From the NCBI GenBank assembly GCA_009691765.1, contig SIAO01000005.1, forward strand, positions 85,001-147,826: a DNA stretch of 62,826 nt, given 5' to 3'. The notes below the pieces were generated by a model. The model was not told the DNA's origin and made no database searches. It saw nothing but the letters and a program-made list of their open reading frames with translations. Position numbers and translations under genes: made by a program. The number at the start of each line of letters is the position of its first letter. Position 1 is the stretch's first letter. Shown in pieces: positions 45,822 to 52,701 of the stretch. Origin of the DNA: Planctomycetota bacterium. Lineage in GTDB: Bacteria > Planctomycetota > GCA-002687715.

Positions 45822-48800
45822 CAGCGCAGATCCTCCCGCGTAGCGACTCGCGTTTCATCCAAGTAATCCACGCGCAAGGAATGCAACTCTGGCGAGGCTT
45901 TCCAATCGTGCGTGTCCAAGAGCGTCGAAAACGCTCCTGGCAAGTAGCGGAACAAAACGCGCACATCGAGGCCGCGTCCCGAGCGACGAATCTGCGCGGG
46001 CTTGTCGGCCGTGGCTTCGTCGAACAAATACAAACCCGGCGTCTTCGCTGGATCAGCGGACCACGGGATCGAAGGATCTGTGCGCACGAGCAGTTGCAGA
46101 TCCACGTTGTCGACGTGGCGCCGTTCATCAAACACGATCTCGCGGAAGTATGCCCCGGGAAGATCGAGAGAGAATCCGTAGAAGGACTGCTCGCCAGTGT
46201 CTTGGCGCTCTGCATGGCGATCCCAGTAGCGGAACGGCATGTCGAGCACGAGCGCGCCCTGTTGATGCCCCGCAGGACGCGTGCCGTAACGCCCACGCAA
46301 CAAACCGGCGTAAGGTTCGCCCGCGTCATTCAACATCCACGGCATGCTGAGTCCGTTCGAACCAAGGCCGCTGTAATGCACCATCTCATCGTCAATGAGG
46401 ACCGTGCCGCCATCAGCAAAATAACCGCGCGACGATGTCACCGGTAAATCTGCGTTGGTGGCGTCGATCGCGGAGCGGAGTTGCCCCAAGTTCACGAAAT
46501 CGAGATAAATCACTTCCTCACCGAAACCATGGGGCATCGGCATCGTTTGCATGAACCCGCGCTGACAATCCAACAATGCCGGAGCGCCCGCTGAGCTGCG
46601 GCCGACGCGACGGAACGCGATGATCTCTTCGCCGATTTGGATCACGCCTGCGTCGTTGCGTGGGAACCCGTTGAGTTCTTCGTCGTAATGAACTTTGCGC
46701 CCATCCGCGAGGATGTAGAAGGGCGGCGTCGGACCAAAGGCTGCGGGATTACTCACCACCCAACGCACATTGGCGAGTGGAATCTCGTCTGTCGTGGCAT
46801 CGATGCCAGCACTGCCCGCAGCGGCAGGACCAGCCGGGCTACCCGCGATCGACGGAATGAAATCCATACGCTCGTGATCCCACAAGATGTAACGCTGCGA
46901 AGCGAAAGGCGTCACACGCAGCTCATCCACGTAGCCATCCGGCGAACCAGTGGTGCCATCGATATCGCCGCCAGCAAAAGCCCGCGCTGTGCGCCCGAAG
47001 TCGGGCAGTTCGCCGCTCGGGAACTTCAGCATGCGCAAGTAGCCCGTGCGTTGCTGCACTTCCCCGTTGCCAGGCAAACCGCGCTGGCGGAAATCGCGTC
47101 CAGGGCTTTCTGTGAACGCAGCCCAACCCGCTATCGGATAGTTACGCCGTAAATCAAAGGTGGTCTGATTGCCTTGTGGCCCGAAACTGATCTGTCGCGG
47201 TTCATCGAGTGCCGCCCACGCCACTTTTGCCAACAAGCGATCACGACCATTCATGTCCTCGATGGTGATGGAATCGCCCCATCCCACGGAAGAAGCATCT
47301 TGGGCCGACGCTGGTGCCAACGGATTCGTCGGCGTCCAATTCGGGTTGTTGATCGCGCTGCGCGAGCCGTGCGAGACGCTGCGGAAGCACGGAACCACTT
47401 CGGAGTTTCCAGCGAGTGCGCCGGTAGACAGCGCGCGTGTGCCGCACTGTTGCCTAAAGGGAAGCACCAAACTGACAAGATTGTGAGCGCCGATGATGCC
47501 GCCAGCTGGCGAGAGATGCGCGGAACGCAACACCATGCCGGCTGCATAGAGGAAGCGTGCTTCATCGCAAATCAGGTGGCCTGTCGCGTCCACATGGTGA
47601 TAGCGAATCCACTCGACATCATGTGCATCCAAGTTCTGCAAATTGGGCAGACCGATTTGTACGAACTCGGGATCTGTGTTCCACGCGCTGTTCACACCAG
47701 TGCCGCCGCCGGCTTGGCCCTGCACCACATCAGGTTGGACATAGCCCGTCGTGTTGTCGACGGAGATCGAAATCGGCAGCACGCACGACAGCGTGCTGTA
47801 AGTCTGCACGGGTCCGGTGCCTGCAAGACTCACGGGGTGGAGTTTGCGCACCACCGAAAACCCCGGAGCTGTTTGACTCGGCTGCGCTGGCAATCCCGCG
47901 AGTGCCGGATTCACCGCGGCGCCCGCCGCTGACAAACCGATCAACTGGTTACCAACCCGGCTCTGGTAGCGCGCCACTTCCAGTCCGCCGACCGGAGCAC
48001 CTTGCACAGGAATGTCCTGCGAGACGATCAAGATGTAGCCGCCAGTTTCAGGGAAGCAGGAGAAATCCGCGGAGCCTGCGGAATCCGCCATCAAACTGAG
48101 CATGTTGCCAGCCGGCAACGCAGGATCGTGCACCTGCATCGGAATGATGAGCGGCAATCCACCGGGGCCTTGCAAAACAATGTTGACCGTGGCGTTGGCT
48201 TGGAATGTCGCCACGCGCATCGGCCCGAGGTTGCCGCGCAGCGTGCCGCCCCCGCGCGGAAGCGCGATGCCGCTTCTGGAATCCCCAGTGAGCGGAAGCG
48301 TGCTGTAACCGAACAGAGTCACAGGCTCGCCGGCCGCATGATCCATGGGCTTAGTACCGCGCTGACCACGACCCCACACATTGCCTGCCAGCGTCGTCAC
48401 ATTGAAGCTCTCTCCGTTGCGATCGAAGTCGATGACCTCGCTGCCGACCATGGCGACACCGCGATTGGGCCAGCCTTCAGCATCGTCCACAGAGAAAAAA
48501 CCGTCGCTCGCAGCGAATGCAGCAACAAGTCTCGCTTTGTACTTGGGCTTCCCGTGGCGGTAACCGTCAGCAAACACCATCACATCATCCGGTTTGCTGC
48601 CGCGATAAGCGACGCCGAGGTGGTACCAAGTCCGTGGCTTCCACCAGCCACCGTTCTGCGGCAGCCACTTCACTTCCATGACTTCCGTGAGCGAGTCTGC
48701 AGGGTCGTCGATCGTGCGATCGTGAACGCGCGCCACCAGCGAACCATCATTCTCGCGCACGAGTTGCACGCGAGCTTCGTTGGGGTCGCTGCCGACGAAG

Positions 48801-51025
48801 TCGAACAGCACATGCCGCCCGCCGGCGCTGCCGCCGAACTGATACCAAAAGTCGAAGCGTGCTGGATTGATCGTGCTGCGCCCCATGAGCGCGCCTTGGC
48901 CAAAGTTGCCTTGTTGCCCGGGTCCGCTGGACACCTGCACGGAGACCGTTTGCGCACCGCCACCGCCGCCGCCACCACCGCCACGCCCACCACCGCGTCC
49001 CATGCCTACGGCAGTGCTTTGCATTCCACCGCCGTAGCCACCACTCGGATCGCGTGGATCGACTTCAAAAGGCCCACGGTTCAAGCGCCAACCATCGGCA
49101 TCGATGCGCGCCAAAGTCACCCCAGGCTCATCCATATGAAACGCTGGGCCATCGAAGTGCTTGTTGTAGCCCGAGCTCATCATGCGGCCCGGTGACAGTT
49201 TCACAAAACCGGCTTCAGCATCCGTCGAAGGGAACACGCCTTCAGAGAAATCGACGTCGTCCTTTTCCGGGCGCTCACGGTTTTGCTGCGCCATCGGCAA
49301 ACCGTCGCCGAAGTTCCACAGCATGCGCAGTACGCGGCTCACGGGTTGCTCCGTCGCACTCACCCAACGCTCCACCGGGTTCGGGAAAGTGACGACGTAT
49401 CGCGCAGAGCGCGCGCGCACGACATGCTGCTCGAAGTCTTCCTGCGAATCCAGTGAGTGCTGCAACACACCACGCGGGGCCACATGCACGCGTTCGCGAA
49501 GTTCGGTTCGCGCCAATTCACGACCGCTGCCGTCGTTCACAATCGAAGCAACCTCAAGCGTGTAGTGGTCATACGACTCATAGCAGAACGGCTGGGTGCT
49601 GCTCCAGAGCATGGTGTCGTTGGAATCCAGCGCATTGCGGAAGATCGCTTCAGCCATGATCGGCGTGACGACGAAGGGATAAGACTCCACCCATCCATCC
49701 AAGAGTTCGCGCAGATGCTTCAAGTTGCGAATGGGGCGCGCACCTTCAATTCCCTCCACCACAATGGACGCAGCTTCTTCAGTCACACGCCCGCTGCTAC
49801 CGCGCGGTCTTCCGAAGTACGAAATCTGCAGGCCAGAAATGAGGCGTTGCAAGACTTCGGCCGGAGCAGCGTTGATATTCACTGGATGGCGCAAGAGCGG
49901 CTGCAGCGTCGCGCGTCCCACTTCATAGGTTCCACTCGGCGCTTCCGCCAACGTGATGCTGCCTTGCGCGCCTTGACCGGAGCGCACCGAAATGACGAAC
50001 CCGTACTCGGTTTGCACTCCGTCACTCAAGCGCACCAGCGTGCCCATGTTGAAGCCGCTCACGGTGGCGACTTGCACGGGGAAGCCATTGGCTCCGGCCG
50101 TTGCCGGATCGAGGGGTTGCAGAATGCTGATCTTCTCGCCAAACGCACCGCTCTGCGGACGCCTACCCAACAACGAGAACTGATCCGCGAGTTTGTCCGC
50201 TTCAAGATCCGAGAGCGCATCACGCCCGAGCAACGCAATCTCCTTCACGCAAGAGATGCTCATGGGCTCGCGATAGCCACCGTTGGCGCGCGGGCTACGG
50301 AAGGGCAACATCGCAATCTCGCGACAACGGTCATCGAACACCACCACATCGCTGCTGTGATTGCCTGCGCGACGCCCACCTTCGAGTCCGCGTGAAAGTC
50401 CGCTCAGCACATTGCCGCTGCGCTTCGTGTATCCGATGACTTCACCTTCAACGTTGACGTAACCGCCGCTCTCCACGAGGAAGCTGCCGTCTTCAACGCG
50501 CATCTCGGCGTCGGTCTCGGTCATGTCCTTGGCAAGAACGCTGCGCCCCAGCGTGGCCGAGAGCAAGAACGGCGTGGACGAGAAGATGTTGGGCCACGCC
50601 TGCTCTTCGCGCACGCGCAAATCGACAGTCGAACCTTTGGAGTCGCGGTGATGGAACAGCGCCACACCATCGCGGTCGCGCGCAACCTGTCCCTTGGCAT
50701 CCACGATGTCGATCGGGACCACCGCCTCCTCGGCTGTGTCCATGGTGGGCGTGTCATAGGCGCGTCCCCCGAGAGAGGCGTCTCCACGACTGCGCTGCAA
50801 CTCCTCGCCCGCATGTCCGGCTTCAAGCACATAGGCGCCGTAGCGCAAAGTCGCTTCGGCCCGTGCGCGAGCTTCCGCACGCGCCAGCGGCGCCACACTC
50901 GCGGCTTCTTCATGGCGCGCAATGTCAAGGAACGGAACCGCAAGCACCATCAAACCCAACAGAGCGGTGAGCACGAGGATCAAGGCAACTCCACGCTCAG
51001 ACACACGCTGCTTGTTGCGTCTCAT
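45821..51025 (-). CDS. Giant GspK-like pseudopilin with LamG-like domain and repeats
   Basis: The 1734-residue protein opens with RGVALILVLTALLGLMVLAV, a prepilin leader that lacks Glu at +5, as GspK does. VNINAAPAEVLQRLISGL (residues 382-399) matches the GspK alpha-domain pattern. Typical GspK is about 330 residues. Added here are a Gly tract (678-690), a LamG/concanavalin-like sandwich (about 720-830, with WYHLGVAYRGSKPDDVMVFA), a second LamG-like tail (DGYVDELRVTPF, 1363-1374), and four copies of a module with E-[VIM]-[IV]-x-[YF], RG, His and Val at fixed order (176-229, 843-905, 1452-1508, 1527-1593). It is translationally linked to GspH- and GspJ-type genes (ATGA, TGATG). A role as a large, surface-exposed tip is inferred. 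Confidence 0.8.
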   Translation of the reverse strand: MRRNKQRVSERGVALILVLTALLGLMVLAVPFLDIARHEEAASVAPLARAEARARAEATLRYGAYVLEAGHAGEELQRSRGDASLGGRAYDTPTMDTAEEAVVPIDIVDAKGQVARDRDGVALFHHRDSKGSTVDLRVREEQAWPNIFSSTPFLLSATLGRSVLAKDMTETDAEMRVEDGSFLVESGGYVNVEGEVIGYTKRSGNVLSGLSRGLEGGRRAGNHSSDVVVFDDRCREIAMLPFRSPRANGGYREPMSISCVKEIALLGRDALSDLEADKLADQFSLLGRRPQSGAFGEKISILQPLDPATAGANGFPVQVATVSGFNMGTLVRLSDGVQTEYGFVISVRSGQGAQGSITLAEAPSGTYEVGRATLQPLLRHPVNINAAPAEVLQRLISGLQISYFGRPRGSSGRVTEEAASIVVEGIEGARPIRNLKHLRELLDGWVESYPFVVTPIMAEAIFRNALDSNDTMLWSSTQPFCYESYDHYTLEVASIVNDGSGRELARTELRERVHVAPRGVLQHSLDSQEDFEQHVVRARSARYVVTFPNPVERWVSATEQPVSRVLRMLWNFGDGLPMAQQNRERPEKDDVDFSEGVFPSTDAEAGFVKLSPGRMMSSGYNKHFDGPAFHMDEPGVTLARIDADGWRLNRGPFEVDPRDPSGGYGGGMQSTAVGMGRGGGRGGGGGGGGGAQTVSVQVSSGPGQQGNFGQGALMGRSTINPARFDFWYQFGGSAGGRHVLFDFVGSDPNEARVQLVRENDGSLVARVHDRTIDDPADSLTEVMEVKWLPQNGGWWKPRTWYHLGVAYRGSKPDDVMVFADGYRHGKPKYKARLVAAFAASDGFFSVDDAEGWPNRGVAMVGSEVIDFDRNGESFNVTTLAGNVWGRGQRGTKPMDHAAGEPVTLFGYSTLPLTGDSRSGIALPRGGGTLRGNLGPMRVATFQANATVNIVLQGPGGLPLIIPMQVHDPALPAGNMLSLMADSAGSADFSCFPETGGYILIVSQDIPVQGAPVGGLEVARYQSRVGNQLIGLSAAGAAVNPALAGLPAQPSQTAPGFSVVRKLHPVSLAGTGPVQTYSTLSCVLPISISVDNTTGYVQPDVVQGQAGGGTGVNSAWNTDPEFVQIGLPNLQNLDAHDVEWIRYHHVDATGHLICDEARFLYAAGMVLRSAHLSPAGGIIGAHNLVSLVLPFRQQCGTRALSTGALAGNSEVVPCFRSVSHGSRSAINNPNWTPTNPLAPASAQDASSVGWGDSITIEDMNGRDRLLAKVAWAALDEPRQISFGPQGNQTTFDLRRNYPIAGWAAFTESPGRDFRQRGLPGNGEVQQRTGYLRMLKFPSGELPDFGRTARAFAGGDIDGTTGSPDGYVDELRVTPFASQRYILWDHERMDFIPSIAGSPAGPAAAGSAGIDATTDEIPLANVRWVVSNPAAFGPTPPFYILADGRKVHYDEELNGFPRNDAGVIQIGEEIIAFRRVGRSSAGAPALLDCQRGFMQTMPMPHGFGEEVIYLDFVNLGQLRSAIDATNADLPVTSSRGYFADGGTVLIDDEMVHYSGLGSNGLSMPWMLNDAGEPYAGLLRGRYGTRPAGHQQGALVLDMPFRYWDRHAERQDTGEQSFYGFSLDLPGAYFREIVFDERRHVDNVDLQLLVRTDPSIPWSADPAKTPGLYLFDEATADKPAQIRRSGRGLDVRVLFRYLPGAFSTLLDTHDWKASPELHSLRVDYLDETRVATREDLR
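46247..46447 (-). repeat. Module copy 4 in the giant GspK-like protein
   Basis: Residues 1527-1593 carry TVLIDDEMVHYSGLG, then LLRGRYGT, GHQQGALVL. It is the clearest copy. Confidence 0.5.
46502..46672 (-). repeat. Module copy 3 in the giant GspK-like protein
   Basis: Residues 1452-1508 carry VIQIGEEIIAFRRVG, then DCQRGFMQ, PHGFGEEVIYL. Confidence 0.5.
48311..48499 (-). repeat. Module copy 2 in the giant GspK-like protein
   Basis: Residues 843-905 carry AMVGSEVIDFDRNGE, then GRGQRGT, MDHAAGEPVT. Confidence 0.5.
50339..50500 (-). repeat. Module copy 1 in the giant GspK-like protein
   Basis: Residues 176-229 carry NVEGEVIGYTKRSGNV, then LSRGLEGG, a His and VVV. Confidence 0.5.
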
Positions 51026-52053
51026 CGTGTCACTCCTGCAAGGTCTACGCAGATGCCAGCATTGCCACCTTCCGCCGTGTTGACGGTGATGGCCACGATG
51101 GCTTGATGAAAGCGTGGATCGAGGCGTCCGTCGGCAAGAAACTGCACCAGCAAAGGCTGTTCAGTGCTGAAACTGACGCCGCGTTCGAGTTCGATCACGC
51201 TCTCTTCCTCTGTCGTGAGGTAATGCGCTTCGTCCATGCGGCCTGCGAACCCGCCACCGCCAAGCACGAGATGGCCTGCACCGAGTTCCAACGGATACTG
51301 GAGCCGCCAGCTTGTGCGCGTGTCGCCGGATGGAGCAACGCCTTTGCGCACTTCTTCGACACCGTGGACACAAATCCAAGCGGCATTGCCATCGAATCCA
51401 GCTTCCACGCGCGCCCAGCGCTCTGCGGGCACTACGCCTTTCGGCGTTGCGATCTTCAGCATTTCCTCGCGGCCAACAACTTCCAGATGCATCGAGAGCG
51501 CTCCATCGCCATCGCGAGAGAACTGGAAGCTGTTGCCGAAGCGGGCCAACACGCCTTCGCCGCCTTCCGTTTCTGCCCAAACATCGAGGAAGATGCGGAA
51601 GCCTGAGCAAGGATCGAATTCAGGCATGTCCGGCAAAACGACCTGCGACTTGTTCTTGAAGAAAGCCGCACTACGCACTGTGCCGCCATCCGCGATATTC
51701 ACCTGTGATAGCGATGCGTGGTTGTTGCGACCTGCGGGAGTCTTGCTCGTCCCCTGTTCATCGAAGTGCAACGTGGCGGCGTCGCGCGCAAGGCGCAACA
51801 GCAAACGTCCAGGGTCGCCTGGCAGCAGCGTGAGGCTAGTGGTCGTGCCTTTCTCGCGAGCATTCACGCGAGTCTCAGCAAGCGCGCTCTTCACGCGGCG
51901 CACTCCTATATCCAACACATTGCCGCGCCCAGCTTTTGCAAGCGCGCCTACGGAGAGCCCTGCGAGAATCGAGAGAATGGCCATCACGGCCAACAACTCG
52001 ACCATACTGAATCCGAAAGTGGGTTTGTACTGTGTGCTGCGCTGCACGCTCAT
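51022..52053 (-). CDS. GspH-type pseudopilin fused to a LamG-like domain
   Basis: The 343-residue protein has the leader FGFSMVELLAVMAILSILAG (Glu at +5). The first 145 residues look like a GspH/FimT pseudopilin. From about 149 to 290 it has a concanavalin/LamG-like sandwich: GFRIFLDVWAETEGGEGVLA, WARVEAGFDGNAAWICVHG, and LGGGGFAGRMDEAHYL, where the G-x-x-D-E-A tail is typical of the fold. Ordinary GspH is about 170 residues. ATG 52053 overlaps the gspG stop (ATGA), rejecting the longer frame; its own stop overlaps the GspK-like start. Confidence 0.78.
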   Translation of the reverse strand: MSVQRSTQYKPTFGFSMVELLAVMAILSILAGLSVGALAKAGRGNVLDIGVRRVKSALAETRVNAREKGTTTSLTLLPGDPGRLLLRLARDAATLHFDEQGTSKTPAGRNNHASLSQVNIADGGTVRSAAFFKNKSQVVLPDMPEFDPCSGFRIFLDVWAETEGGEGVLARFGNSFQFSRDGDGALSMHLEVVGREEMLKIATPKGVVPAERWARVEAGFDGNAAWICVHGVEEVRKGVAPSGDTRTSWRLQYPLELGAGHLVLGGGGFAGRMDEAHYLTTEEESVIELERGVSFSTEQPLLVQFLADGRLDPRFHQAIVAITVNTAEGGNAGICVDLAGVTR

Positions 52054-52700
52054 TCTCGTTCGAAGTTGGTGATGTCGTCCTCGGTGTTGAACTTCATGTC
52101 CGGCCCGGCCGAAATAATCTGGAACTTGTCGCGCTGATAAAAGTTGCGGGTCTTGGGGTTGGTCCAAGCCACGGCCTTCACCAAATCCTCCACACCGCTC
52201 GTACGTCCGAGATCGCGACTCTCCACGACTCCGTAGTCACGATGGTGGAAATAGGCAATCGGCATGCCCCAAACATCCACGAGCTCATAGAGTTCACGGT
52301 CATCATTGCTGAAGCTGGTCAACACAGCTTGCGTGCGATCAGCATCAATGTTTGTGTAGCTCACGCCCTTCATGCCTTCGATATCGAAACGGCTCGCATG
52401 TCCGCGGCGATTCAAACAGAGCACGATGGATTCATTGCCACAATTGTCGAGATTGATCCGCTGGCCAACCCCGGGAAACTCATCGCTGTCGAGCAACGTG
52501 GGCGGATAATCGCCATTCTTCGAATCGGCTTCGTAGCTCTGCAACGCCGCGTCGAGTTGCAAGATCACGTTCTCCATCAGGCTCTTGTCGCCCGCGCGCA
52601 ACATGCGCGGCAAGCCAATCACCGCAAGTCCGCCAAGGACCGAGAGGATGGCCATCACCACGAGCAACTCCACCAAAGAAAACCCTGCGCGACGCGTCAT
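52050..52700 (-). CDS. GspG-type major pseudopilin
   Basis: The 216-residue protein has the leader RRAGFSLVELLVVMAILSVL with Glu at +5, the helix-to-loop region MENVILQLDAALQSYEADSK, the DVWGMPIAYF core, and a C-terminal SAGPDMKFNTEDDITNF calcium-site pattern, all typical of the major pseudopilin GspG. It is longer than usual (about 145). It lies one base after the 942-residue TPR gene. Confidence 0.88.
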   Translation of the reverse strand: MTRRAGFSLVELLVVMAILSVLGGLAVIGLPRMLRAGDKSLMENVILQLDAALQSYEADSKNGDYPPTLLDSDEFPGVGQRINLDNCGNESIVLCLNRRGHASRFDIEGMKGVSYTNIDADRTQAVLTSFSNDDRELYELVDVWGMPIAYFHHRDYGVVESRDLGRTSGVEDLVKAVAWTNPKTRNFYQRDKFQIISAGPDMKFNTEDDITNFERE

Positions 52701-52701
52701 C

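Noticed and set aside
48956..48994. GC-rich triplet tract as a genomic repeat or CRISPR-like element
   Set aside because: It encodes the glycine tract of the GspK-like protein in frame, with no spacer-repeat structure.
48002..49195. 397-residue open frame on the plus strand inside the giant GspK-like gene
   Set aside because: It is rich in Arg, His and Ala, shows no domain, and is the antisense of a gene with strong codon structure. Such long shadow frames are common in this GC-rich sequence.
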